A stretch of 64,000 bases of DNA, taken from Eutreptiella sp. 'Long Island Sound 2002'. Its lineage: Eukaryota > Euglenozoa > Euglenophyceae > Eutreptiales > Eutreptiaceae. Positions 9,961-19,673 of the stretch are shown here, one piece after another. Numbering within the stretch: position 1 is the stretch's first letter; each line of letters starts with the position of its first letter. The stretch is from the NCBI GenBank assembly GCA_964036045.1, contig OZ038385.1, forward strand, positions 33,735,129 to 33,799,128, written 5' to 3'. Both the position numbers and the translations under genes were made by a program. The notes beneath the pieces were generated by a model. The model was not told where the DNA came from. It worked only from the letters and a program-made list of their open reading frames with translations, and did no database searches.

Positions 9961-12900
9961 GTCGCAGGATGGTGACGTGGGAAGCGCCGATCCATCCCAG
10001 TCGGGAGTCGATAAGCACAAGGGGACTGCCGCGGGCGGAAGGCCCGGTCTGGCGCCCAGTCGCGGAGGCGGGGTGAGGGCAAGTGAAGGCACGAACCCTT
10101 GCACCCGTCCGTCCTTCGCGACCAAGAACGTGTTTGATGTACTACAGGATCTATCCGAGAGTATCGGAGGATCACCCGGACCGCAGCTGGATGCTGCAGA
10201 TGGGCAGCCTGGGCCCATTGTCCACGACCTGCACCAGTCGCTTGTTGAGCTTCTGGAACGGCCGGAGATCCTGAGTTTGCACGCCGTGCGCCGTGTCGGT
10301 CGCGAGCGGCAGTTGCATCTTAAGGTCCGTGCCCTATGCGGGGAAGTGGAAAAGGTTTTCGACGTGTTGGTCGACACGGGAGCTCAAGTCAGCTTGGTCA
10401 AGGCTGGCCTACTTCCACCAGAGTGTCTGACCGACAGTCGGAAACCTGTCAGGCTGAAGGTGGCGAACGGCCAGTACATGGTGGGAGGCACGAAGGAAGC
10501 GGCCATTGGGCTGCAGTTCGTGAACCATCGTGAGCTGAGCCGCCCAGACCTCGGCAAGGAAATCCTCCTGCACGGTAGCTTCTACGAGGCCGAGATGGAC
10601 TGGGACATGATCGTCGGGTACGACTTCATGATGGAGACGGACTCCGGCGTCCTCCCGGCCCAGGCCTCCATGACCCTGTACCAGGACGACCAGCTCTCGT
10701 GGCTTTCGTCACCTGAGCACCATATGGAATGCCAATGGATCCACCCCGAACGCAATCAGCTCGAAGTGGCCGCGCTGGACACTGAGCCTACTGGGCCAGC
10801 GAACCAGGAGTACGGCGTAAGGCCGGAAGTGGCGTACCGAGTGGTCGCGGACCTGGGAGCGTCGGATCTGGCCCTGGATGCGTTCTCTTCAGGAACCTCC
10901 GCCCATCTGCGGGTATGTGAGAAGTACTGGAGCGCCCAGGACTCCGCGTGGAAGAAGCACTGGGGTCCGCATCAGGGATTGATGTGGATCCATTGCCCCC
11001 GTTGGGACATTCCAAGAGCGATAGCGAAGATTCCCAAGGACCGCTCCAAGGCAGTGCTGGTTGTTCCTATGGGATGCACCGAGGAGGAAAGTACCCGACA
11101 TTGGGTAGCCTCATTGACCAACATGACCTTGAACAAGGTCGTCCTACCGGCTGGAGAGAGTGTCTATCAGGACGCTAAGGGACAGCCCATGCCACCCCAG
11201 AGATGGCCAACAGAATTCCACTATGTGGATGGGGGCCTTGATCAGGCCGACACCACGGACTTCGTGTGTGTCAACCGTATCATAGCAGAACCTTGGAGGC
11301 AATGCTTTGCGGTTCCCCCTGTTGACATCGAAGAATCGGACTCCGAAGACCCCCTCACTGAAGAGGAGTGGGATCTGGTTCAGGGGTATATGGATCAGCC
11401 CTTTCACGACTGGGGAAACCAGCGTGAGGGCAAAGGCCAGGACAAAGCCTGGTGGGAAGTGGACTCAATCGTCTCCGGTTCCTATGACGGGAATACCTTC
11501 GTGCAGAGGGTGCTGGATCACATGTCCAGCCAAGACGAGCCGCCTGGCGGTAACCCACCCACCTACGGCGATCTGTTCCGAGGCAAGACCAGAGATGGCC
11601 CTTTGGGCCACCTGGGAAGACCACCTGAGCCGAAAGCGAGCGGAGTAGCTACCCCTCAAGTAAGCTCCGTGGTTCAAGTGCCCGGAAAAGCCAAGGCGGA
11701 GTCCGATGACTGCCCCAAGATCCAGGCGTTGAGGGCCAGGCTGAAGCAGAAGTATGGCGAGACCTTCTTCAGCGGAAAACCTGTGTTCCCCCCACCGGTG
11801 CGTGGACCGTATGGCGAGGCCAAGATACGACTGAAGCAGGACCCCCGTGTGTATCGACACCGGGAGTTTGCCCTGAGGGGCGAGAGGAAAGAGGCCATGG
11901 AGAAGATCCTCCGTGACTTCATCCAGAGAGGCTGGCTCGAGCCGTGCCACTCCGAATGGGCCTCTCCTTGCTTGGTCGTCCCCAAGAAGGTTGCCGGCGA
12001 GTGGCGGCTCGTGGTCGACTACCGCGGCCTGAACGCCCAAACGCAGCACGACAGCTATACGCTGCCCCTCATTGAGGACATGCTGCAAAAGCAACACCGG
12101 CGGAGGATCTTCACGGTGATTGACCTGAAACATGGTTATCATCAGATGCCTCTCGCCGAGGAGTCCCGTGCCTGCACAGCCATGAGCACCCCACTTGGAC
12201 CTCTCCAGTGGAAGGTGATGCCCATGGGCGTTACCAACGGCAATGCGGCTTTTCAGCGGATGCTGGAGAACCTGCTTGAGCCGGTGCGCGACTGTGCGGA
12301 CCCCTTCGTGGACGACGTGATCATCGCGTCCGGGGACCCCAGCATGAGCTACGAGGAGCTCCTGGAGGCACACGAGAGGGACGTCACTCGGGTGCTGGAC
12401 CTTCTGGTTCGGCACAAACTCACGGGCAGCAGTGACAAGGCCACCATTGCGGTAAGCGAGGTGGTCTTCGCTGGCCACGTAGTCGGGAACGGGCAGCGAA
12501 AGCCCATACCTGGCAAGGTGGCTGCGATCGAGCACTGGGAAAAGCCCAAAACGGTCTCTGAGCTACGGGCGTATCTGGGGTTCTGCAACTACTACTCGGG
12601 GTATATCAAAATGTATGCCGAGTATGCAGCCCCCATGACGACCATGCTCAAGGGCAACCGAGAGGAGACCAAGAAGGGGTCCAAGAAGGCTTTGGTCTGG
12701 ACTGAAGAGTCTGACCGTGCCTTTGAGGGGATGAAGCAGGCGCTGCTATCCGCAGTGGGTCTGCACCTCGTGGATCCCGACCGAGGGTTCGTCCTGCGCA
12801 CCGACGCTTCCGACTACGCCATTGGCGCTGTGCTGGAGCAAGTGCTTGACGATGGGAGGCACGTGCCCGTGGCCTTCTGGAGCCGAGTCCTGGCGGAAGG

Positions 12901-14947
12901 CCAGAGACGGACGTGGACGCCCCGTGAAAAGGAGGCGTATGCCATTGTCATGGCTCTCAGGAAATGGGCTGGGTACATAGCCCTCCATCCCGTCGCCGTC
13001 TGCACCGACCATCAGAGTCTGCAGTCGTGGCACAAGGAGCACGTGGACACCCCCTCGGGTCCCGCCTCCCGACGGGCAAGATGGCACGAGACCTTGGCCA
13101 AGTTCGACCTTACGGTTGTTTATATTCCTGGAAAGGATAACACCGTGGCGGACTGTCTCAGTAGGTGGGCCTATCCCGCCAGCAAGGGCATGCAGGATAT
13201 CTCTGCCCATGGCGATGAGGCTGAGACCGCTGAAGCCAAGAGGATCATTGAAATGGAGCGCCTGATGGAGGAGGAGGGTGCCAAATGCTTCGTCGTCATG
13301 GCCGCAGATGCCCCCCTCGCTTCGAGGGTGAGCAGAACGGTCAGTGTACTCGCCCCTGTGGGTGCCGCGGGCGGAAGGCCCGGTCCGGCACCCCCTGTGG
13401 GAACTGAGTCCGACAAGCACCTCTTCCCGGAGTCTTGCCTCCAGGACGACTGGACCGACGATTACGCCAAGTCTGAGGCCTTTGCGGCCGAGTATAGGGC
13501 TGTGACCGACCCTGACGACGGGCAGAAGTGGCCAAAGGGGCTGACCGAGGAAGATGGCAAGCTCTACCGGAATGGTAAGCTGCTAGTCCCGGAGTCCCGG
13601 GTGTTCGAGCTGTGTGAAGCTTGGCACCACCACATGCTGCACCCAGGGGTCAAGAAGCAAGCTCTTGACATGCAGCGTCGGTTCGAGATCGACCATATCG
13701 TTCTCTACACCGCCATCAAGAAGGTCAGGAAGGGTTGTTCGGTCTGCCAGGCCTGCAATCCCGATAACCGGAACGTCAAGGGGGAACCCCAATGGACCCC
13801 GGTTCCTGACCAGCCCATGGAGAGCGTGGCCATGGACGTCTTCTCCATGCCCGAAGTGCACATTGGCAAGGAGACCTTTGACTGTGTGGTTCTCTGTGTG
13901 GACCGCCACAGCGGCTACGTTGTAGCCGTTCCGGCACGCAAAAAGGGGTTGCTTGCCAAGGAGGTGGCAGTCATGATGATTCGTCATTGGCTGACCGTCT
14001 TTGACATCCCCCGCACCATTTGCAGTGACCGAGGGCCCCAGTTTACTGGTGGCTGGTTCAAGGCTATGTGTTCCCTCATGGGGATACGTCATGCCAAGAG
14101 CGTGGCCTATCTCAGCCGGTCTAACGGCCGTGCTGAGGTGGCTGGACGGCAGCTGTTCGAGAAGCTGCGCAAGATCCACATCACCAATCCACGTCGGAAC
14201 TGGTTCGAGGAGATGTGGTCTGCTCTGAAGGCCCATCATGACACCCCCACTCCGGGCGGTTTCTCCCCTCACCAGATTCTCTTCGGCAGGGACCCCCTGG
14301 GTAGGGGACTTCCCTTGTCTGGTGATGGCATGGCTATGGATGCCAAGGAGTTCTTCGCGCGGCAAGAGCAAACGGCGCGGGACATCCGCCAGCAGCTTGA
14401 GAAGGAGCATGCTGAGCGTCAGAAGTCCGCCCCGAGCTCGACAGCGCAGAAGTTCAGGGTGGGAGACCCGGTGTGGGTGATCAGACCCCGCCCCATGGGC
14501 ACCCACCGCACCAAAACCTGGTTCACACCCGGCGAGGTGGTCCGCAGGATTGGTGAGGACACCTACCGCATCAAGGTGGATCACGGACAGTTCCGGGAGC
14601 GCCACGAGAGTCAACTCCGTGTGCGGGAACCCGACCTCCGTGGCCGACATGTGTCCCTGGACTACGCCAAACATGAGGCCGATTCGGACGACGACTATGC
14701 TGAGCAGGACGACTATACTGTCGAGAAGATCCTGGCTCAGCGTCCGAAGGCCTCGGCACCCGGAGGTCTGGAGTTCAAGGTTCGTTGGCGAGGCTATGGG
14801 CCGTCCCACGACACCTGGGAACCCGTCTCCTCATTCGTGCCGCGGGTCAATACTCCCTTCATGGAGTACATCCGCAAACACAAGACCAAGATCCACGTTT
14901 CGGACTTGGCAGCACTCACCCGGGCGATTGCAGCCAGGGGTGCCTGA
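9926..14947 (+). CDS. pol: Pol polyprotein of inner chromovirus: PR, Dam-like domain?, RT, RNase H, IN, chromodomain
   Basis: Pol is in the gag frame and is probably made by reading through the TAG at 9923. Residue numbers count from the GTG codon at 9977. An aspartic protease has its DTGA motif at D133 (10373). An extra domain follows at about 289-390. Reverse transcriptase runs from about 580 to 800 with VVDYRGLN and the active site FVDD at 777-780 (12305-12316). RNase H shows TDAS, the WTPREKEA Glu, TDHQ and VADCLSR, so all four acidic positions are present. Integrase has an HHCC region starting near 1217, with CSVCQAC, and the DDE residues D1287, D1351 and E1387 in D-x35-E spacing. A chromodomain at about 1580-1635 (14714-14880) shows VRWRGY and DTWEP; such domains bind methylated histone tails and steer insertion. 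No catalytic residue of RT, RNase H or integrase looks damaged. Confidence 0.93.
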   Translation, partial: RSPCSQGPQLGRSQDGDVGSADPSQSGVDKHKGTAAGGRPGLAPSRGGGVRASEGTNPCTRPSFATKNVFDVLQDLSESIGGSPGPQLDAADGQPGPIVHDLHQSLVELLERPEILSLHAVRRVGRERQLHLKVRALCGEVEKVFDVLVDTGAQVSLVKAGLLPPECLTDSRKPVRLKVANGQYMVGGTKEAAIGLQFVNHRELSRPDLGKEILLHGSFYEAEMDWDMIVGYDFMMETDSGVLPAQASMTLYQDDQLSWLSSPEHHMECQWIHPERNQLEVAALDTEPTGPANQEYGVRPEVAYRVVADLGASDLALDAFSSGTSAHLRVCEKYWSAQDSAWKKHWGPHQGLMWIHCPRWDIPRAIAKIPKDRSKAVLVVPMGCTEEESTRHWVASLTNMTLNKVVLPAGESVYQDAKGQPMPPQRWPTEFHYVDGGLDQADTTDFVCVNRIIAEPWRQCFAVPPVDIEESDSEDPLTEEEWDLVQGYMDQPFHDWGNQREGKGQDKAWWEVDSIVSGSYDGNTFVQRVLDHMSSQDEPPGGNPPTYGDLFRGKTRDGPLGHLGRPPEPKASGVATPQVSSVVQVPGKAKAESDDCPKIQALRARLKQKYGETFFSGKPVFPPPVRGPYGEAKIRLKQDPRVYRHREFALRGERKEAMEKILRDFIQRGWLEPCHSEWASPCLVVPKKVAGEWRLVVDYRGLNAQTQHDSYTLPLIEDMLQKQHRRRIFTVIDLKHGYHQMPLAEESRACTAMSTPLGPLQWKVMPMGVTNGNAAFQRMLENLLEPVRDCADPFVDDVIIASGDPSMSYEELLEAHERDVTRVLDLLVRHKLTGSSDKATIAVSEVVFAGHVVGNGQRKPIPGKVAAIEHWEKPKTVSELRAYLGFCNYYSGYIKMYAEYAAPMTTMLKGNREETKKGSKKALVWTEESDRAFEGMKQALLSAVGLHLVDPDRGFVLRTDASDYAIGAVLEQVLDDGRHVPVAFWSRVLAEGQRRTWTPREKEAYAIVMALRKWAGYIALHPVAVCTDHQSLQSWHKEHVDTPSGPASRRARWHETLAKFDLTVVYIPGKDNTVADCLSRWAYPASKGMQDISAHGDEAETAEAKRIIEMERLMEEEGAKCFVVMAADAPLASRVSRTVSVLAPVGAAGGRPGPAPPVGTESDKHLFPESCLQDDWTDDYAKSEAFAAEYRAVTDPDDGQKWPKGLTEEDGKLYRNGKLLVPESRVFELCEAWHHHMLHPGVKKQALDMQRRFEIDHIVLYTAIKKVRKGCSVCQACNPDNRNVKGEPQWTPVPDQPMESVAMDVFSMPEVHIGKETFDCVVLCVDRHSGYVVAVPARKKGLLAKEVAVMMIRHWLTVFDIPRTICSDRGPQFTGGWFKAMCSLMGIRHAKSVAYLSRSNGRAEVAGRQLFEKLRKIHITNPRRNWFEEMWSALKAHHDTPTPGGFSPHQILFGRDPLGRGLPLSGDGMAMDAKEFFARQEQTARDIRQQLEKEHAERQKSAPSSTAQKFRVGDPVWVIRPRPMGTHRTKTWFTPGEVVRRIGEDTYRIKVDHGQFRERHESQLRVREPDLRGRHVSLDYAKHEADSDDDYAEQDDYTVEKILAQRPKASAPGGLEFKVRWRGYGPSHDTWEPVSSFVPRVNTPFMEYIRKHKTKIHVSDLAALTRAIAARGA
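10841..11146 (+). other. Extra domain in pol between protease and RT, possibly a degenerate Dam-like methylase fold
   Basis: Residues 289-390 of pol (from 9977) hold the pattern LDAFSSG..AHLRVCEKYWS, then W and G residues, then MWIHCPRWDIPRAIAKI and AVLVVPMG. This order recalls the Dam-type adenine methylase-like domains known from DIRS-type and some gypsy elements: an Asp/Phe/Ser start, a W.NPPY-like loop, then a hydrophobic strand ending in VP. The catalytic loop would sit at 337-342, but it reads WIHCPR and lacks the Asn/Asp-Pro-Pro-Tyr residues. If the assignment is right the domain is not an active methylase. Canonical Ty3/gypsy pol has no domain here. The assignment is by eye. Confidence 0.4.
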
Positions 14948-16426
14948 TCAGCGCCCTGGGCTCTCCCCTGATGTGTTGTGAGCGCTTGTGAGGCCGACGA
15001 ATCGTCCCTTACTTGCTTGCTCTCTTCCATCTTTCGGTGACAGAGTGGCCATATACCCCCCCCTGCTGAATCCAGGGGAGGATGGCCCCTCTCTTCTTCT
15101 ACTCGTCACTCCCCCCCCTGCTGAATCCTTGGGAAACCAGGTAGGGCGACTGACCTTCATAATTCTGAGCTCTTGGGGCCTTGAAGCCCATACGACGTTG
15201 CGCAACGGATGCCGCTGTCATCGGCATTGCGATTTTTTTGGTGTGTGGTCTGGTTCCATGGCATTTGCGGAATCCAGACCAGTCGACGTGTGTCTCGAGA
15301 CTATATATGCCTGAACTCAGGCGTTATCCTGTCCATCCTCCTGCATTTGCCTTATCCTGACCGTGGCGTGGTTTGGCACTCTGTTCTGAGTGTGTTTACA
15401 CGCCTATTTACCCAAATTGTTGCTTGTTTTTCTGCCCTCCAGGATATGTGCATCTGTATGTTAAGTGTCATCAGCCCATCGCTGAGGGATGGACTGTTTT
15501 TCACCACGAATCGGGATACAGAGGCGCCTTGAGTCGCCGTGTACATATCCTTACAGCCTGGTCCAGCCTGGACCAGTACTTGATTACAGATTCTACTGTT
15601 TGAGTGCCCGTGATACCGTGTTGCCCTATTCGCTGTGATGTGTGGAGATCCTGATGGCGCCAGGCGGGAAGCCCAGTTGCCTGACTACACTCCCAGCGGT
15701 CCGCCACTGTCAGTCCCAGTGTGAGCCTACCGATTTGCAGACGCACTTGCATTCGGATGGCGGCCTCCGGTGCTCCTGACCTCGGTCAGTCTGCCTGGGA
15801 AACTGGTGGTTTGAGGAGTCGACGCCTCCGCCCACACTGCATGAGGACTCCCTCATGTATGGCCTTCGTGGCAGTAGGGCGAGGGAAAAGACGGCCTTGA
15901 TGCCCGATCCCTTCAGGAGGAGTTCCCTTACGATTTGGGGTTCGTAAGGAGTTCGACTATGGCACTCTGGACTCGCGTCGTATGGATATGGACATGGTGC
16001 GGCCGAGGAAGGACCCGTGGGGACTCTCCCCAGTCGGCGGGCCTTGGGAAGCTTGGGGTAGCCTGATGGATCTTTGTGGTCGCTCTCGACTTGTGGGGCC
16101 ACCTCGGCCGTCGTGTGACGCCTATGTTGGCCGTGTATGCCACTGCCACTGTGGTGGTGACCGTAGCAGCCGGCACCCGGTGCGCCTGGTATGGGTTAAC
16201 GGGTCCCTTGGATGCCGAACAATCGCCGCCAGGACCCGGGACTTGATACTTGATACTATACATGTGCTACGAGCTGTTACAGCAGCATACCTATCCCACT
16301 GTGGGATACCTATCTTACTGTGACTTACTGAAGTGAGGATGTGACACCCCCCCCCCCTTTCAGGGAGTGGTCCTGGGTACCCGCTGCCATGCGTGGGTGT
16401 TATCGAGCCCCCCCAGGGTTTGCTCT
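14948..16426 (+). other. Untranslated region between pol and 3' LTR of inner element
   Basis: These 1.48 kb carry no ORF with a recognisable domain and no sign of an envelope gene. The motif CCCCCCTGCTGAATCC occurs twice, at about 15057-15075 and 15112-15128. A C run lies at about 16347-16358 and a second C-rich stretch at about 16408-16416, close to the polypurine tract. Confidence 0.7.
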
Positions 16427-16437
16427 AAGGAGGGGGG
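16427..16437 (+). other. Polypurine tract of inner element
   Basis: AAGGAGGGGGG lies immediately before the TG start of the 3' LTR, where the primer for plus-strand cDNA synthesis is expected. Confidence 0.9.
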
Positions 16438-19383
16438 TGAAGCGGTACCCAGAACCCCATGGCCAGGTTACGGCATACAACCGGTCTCCGGTCCACTAAC
16501 CCCATGCACGGCGTGTTCCGTGCCGTGAAGCCCCGCATCGGCAACCGATGCACCGCCAGCGGAGATTTGTGTATCAGAATATCAGGAATCAACAGGGTTT
16601 TATTTTCATATTGTTTCCGTCAATTTTTACGCTTCCGTTCCGATACTCACTGTTTTGACTGCTGGCGGTTGGTTCGCGACTTTACCGTAACCGCCAGTTT
16701 AACTGTTTATAATGGAAATTTTAACGCTATCCGTCACGAAGGCTCCAAAGTCGCCAGGAACTGCATGGATGCTTCCGCAATTTTCATAATTAATACTCGC
16801 AACCTTAATCCGAATTTTTCAGGATGTCGAAATCGGATTTTCGACTTCGACATCCCCGCACTTGATTTGACCTCTTTCGAGTGGACCTACGTGCTTCCGT
16901 ATGCACGAATCAACTTCCCTTTTATCCTGCCCTCCATTTGTCTTAAAGATATGGGCAAAACAAAGTTGATTCGTGAGGCCACTTGTGAAGGTCATATCTC
17001 GTGTTGCTTGCGAGGAATTACGATAAGGAAACGTGGGATGTATTTACAATACTCCCGACGTAATTTAGGAAGCATTATATGCCTTGCGTTTCCACACGTG
17101 CGCGCTAGTGTAATGGATCATGGTCAATTGGGTAGAGTTTGCGTTATAACTCTTTGGCCATGATATTGCGTGCGTTAAGATAACTTTCGAGTGTAGCGCG
17201 CAAGTGTTGGTGTGGCATAGAAACTCTCCTTGAGTTCCTATGAGCGATTGACACAAAGTTATGCCCTTGGAGGGGCATGACATATCGTGGTGGGAGCTAC
17301 CTTTTTGGGCAATATGTGGTATGTGCCATGTGTTGTGTTGCGTGCCCATTTGGCGGGTCCATTGCTCCAAGTCGAACCCGCCAATGGACCTCATATTGTG
17401 CAAGCCCCTTCTCCATACTCCCTACGGTCAATTGCATGCCTAACCTTCGTGAAGGGAAGCTTGTGTGGTGAACCCGAAGCGATGCGTTGGGAGCAAGGTG
17501 TGTGTTTTACAATTTTCCATATTTTCATGTGCCCACTTGGGAAGTAGCGCTCGTAGCCTTTCAAGGCGCCCCAAGTGGAGCACATATGTGGGATCGAAGG
17601 TAAATGGTGTCAAGTCATTGTGTTTAGAAGGATTAAGTGATTGCACGATCCAAGCCGGAGATATTATAATATAATTGTAGACCTTTCAAGGCACTTTTGT
17701 GTATCTTTGTGCCAATTTTGCCGTTTTTGGCTCGTCATGATGTCAAGTGGCGACCGTATATCTCAACGTTGCGCTCAATTGACATCATGACCCAAGTATG
17801 TTATGAGGGTACACACTTCGGTGCCCAACATATCTTGGACCCGGCGAATAACTCTTCTTGGGCTTGGCATACCGTGGCTGCCATGTTGGCGATTTGGGAC
17901 TATCCCAAATCATGGGCTCACTTGGCGACCCTGCCATTCCCAATATCGGAGGAGTTGGGCGACGCCCAAAAGATATGTTGGACCAATATGACTTGATACC
18001 AATCCTATGGCACACTCCGGTCCGAGTCGGGCATGTGCCTCATTTGCCCCAACCATGAGTGTGCGCATTTTTGGCCATTTTGAGCATTTTTCCACTTTTG
18101 CTGCCCGCCGTGCACTATGTTCTAACCCTCGTGCACGCCGGACGCATGGACCAATGGACCATATATGACATGGGTGTTATGAGTAATGGTCCCCATGGTC
18201 CACACACCACGTGGGCGAAGCGGAGCCGCCTTCGTTAAGGCGCTAGGCCAAATTGAGTATGGGCAATTTTGCCATTTTTGCATTTGTGGACCCAATTGGG
18301 ATCGTCACCACGCCGAGTGGCATGGAGATCTTTGAGAGCCAAGGGCATGGGAGTCTCCGTTAAACTCCCGGTGGATCACGTATGGAATGGCGGATCCGAT
18401 CTCCAAGCCGGCGTGGAGATATACTATTGGGAGCACACCGAATTTTGGCTCATTTCAGGCAGCCAAAATGACCCAATTTTGGGACTCCAATTTCCCCCTT
18501 CCGTGTGGTCAATTGGCGGCCCCATTTCTCTAAGCCCATAGGGAGCCCGGACCTAAATCCAAGTTGTACACTCAGATATAAGTCCTAGGTCCTGCCTCCT
18601 ACCCTGTGAGCCATTGGTCTTACCTTGGCCGGGCGAGCCACGCGTGGGAATGACGCCAATTTTGGTGATTTTGGCATCATGACCCCACATGACTCATCCG
18701 TGTTGCCCTGATGCCGGGACCTCAGAGGGAACCAGGTTGGGTGAGGGCTCCAGAGGGTTCGTACTCGAAGGGCATAGGGTCAGTTGCCTCGTCCCTACCT
18801 CTGGCGGGTCCGGACGAGGGGTCAATTTTGGGGATTTTTGAGTTAATTTCAGTTTGGGCTGAAACAGCCCATTTTCAGCTACCAACTCCTGGGTGATAGT
18901 GGCGGGGCCATATCTCTGGCTCAGAGTGGAGTTGGGACCTGCCATTAAGGGAGCATAGGGAGCCACTGTCGGTTGGCCTTGGAGCCCCTTGGTTCCCAGG
19001 AACTCGCCTGTGGCTGGGCGGGACACCCCCCCTATTGGCAGGGTTTCAGGGTCCGGACTGAGCAGGGCATGGGTTGTGTTTGAGCCCCCGCCCCCATCAG
19101 CCACTGAGAGGGTCGGACCTGGGATTGGGATATGAGTTGGGACTGAGTGTCTATGGTCCTGTGATGCCCTTACCCCAGTCCAGTCTTAACCCCATGTGTA
19201 CATATCCTGATGTGTTGCTGTACATACTTTCGTTCCCTCTTTGCAGAGTGGCAAGGATTCTGAAACGCTTTGTCACATGACACAGGCGTATTGATGCCCT
19301 TGTGAGCGTAGTGCCTTGCCTGCCTGCTCACCTGTGCGTGTCACCGCAGCGTCCCGTGGCCGGCCCCCCACGGGAACGCGTCA
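16438..19383 (+). repeat. 3' LTR of inner element
   Basis: This is the second copy of the 2946-bp LTR, collinear with 2194-5139. About 13 point differences are visible, for example near 16575, 17027, 17330, 17472, 17601 and 18951. It ends GCGTCA and is followed by CTAT. Confidence 0.95.
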
Positions 19384-19387
19384 CTAT
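19384..19387. repeat. Target site duplication, right copy (CTAT)
   Basis: This matches 2190-2193 and marks the right end of the nested insertion. Confidence 0.85.
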
Positions 19388-19673
19388 GGAAGTTGAAGGT
19401 GAACTCCCCGACATGAACGCTGAGGAGATGGCTAAGGAGGGCTTCTACCTGGTGAAGTCTGTCCTACGCCACCGCTATCGCCAGGGTTGGCGCTTCCTCA
19501 CCCTCTGGGAAGGGTTTGGAGTCGAAGAGGCCACCTGGGAGCCCTTCTCTGCATTTGTTCTACCTGAGGGACGCCTAAACTCAGTTCTGGTTGACTACTT
19601 GTCCCAGAACAACCTTGGTGAGTTGCTGAGGCTCGCTGAGACGCTTGCCTCCAAGACTAAAGCTAGGGACTGA
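19388..19673 (+). pseudogene. Outer element pol, 3' fragment: chromodomain
   Basis: This is the displaced C-terminus of the outer pol. With one CTAT copy and the inner element left out, base 2193 is followed by base 19388 and the reading frame is kept: the codon at 2192 takes its third base from 19388. The encoded stretch has a chromodomain, with YLVKSVL, LTLWEGFGVEEATWEP and a hydrophobic helix after it, then a stop at 19671-19673. That is the normal C-terminal position for a chromovirus. The same codons also form part of a spurious frame starting inside the LTR at 19302, which is not native. Confidence 0.93.

Larger units (their letters stand above)
2194..19383 (+). mobile_element. Inner complete chromovirus (Ty3/gypsy), 17.19 kb
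   Basis: This is a full-length LTR retrotransposon: 5' LTR 2194-5139, leader, gag 5591-9925, pol 9926-14947, a 1.5 kb untranslated stretch, a polypurine tract at 16427-16437 and 3' LTR 16438-19383. The LTRs start TG and end CA, and CTAT flanks the whole unit. Reading the two LTRs side by side I found about 13 substitutions in 2946 bp and no indels, so the insertion is recent. Gag and pol are open apart from one in-frame TAG between them. The element sits in the same orientation as the pol gene it interrupts. At 17 kb with nearly 3 kb LTRs it is large for a chromovirus. Confidence 0.95.
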
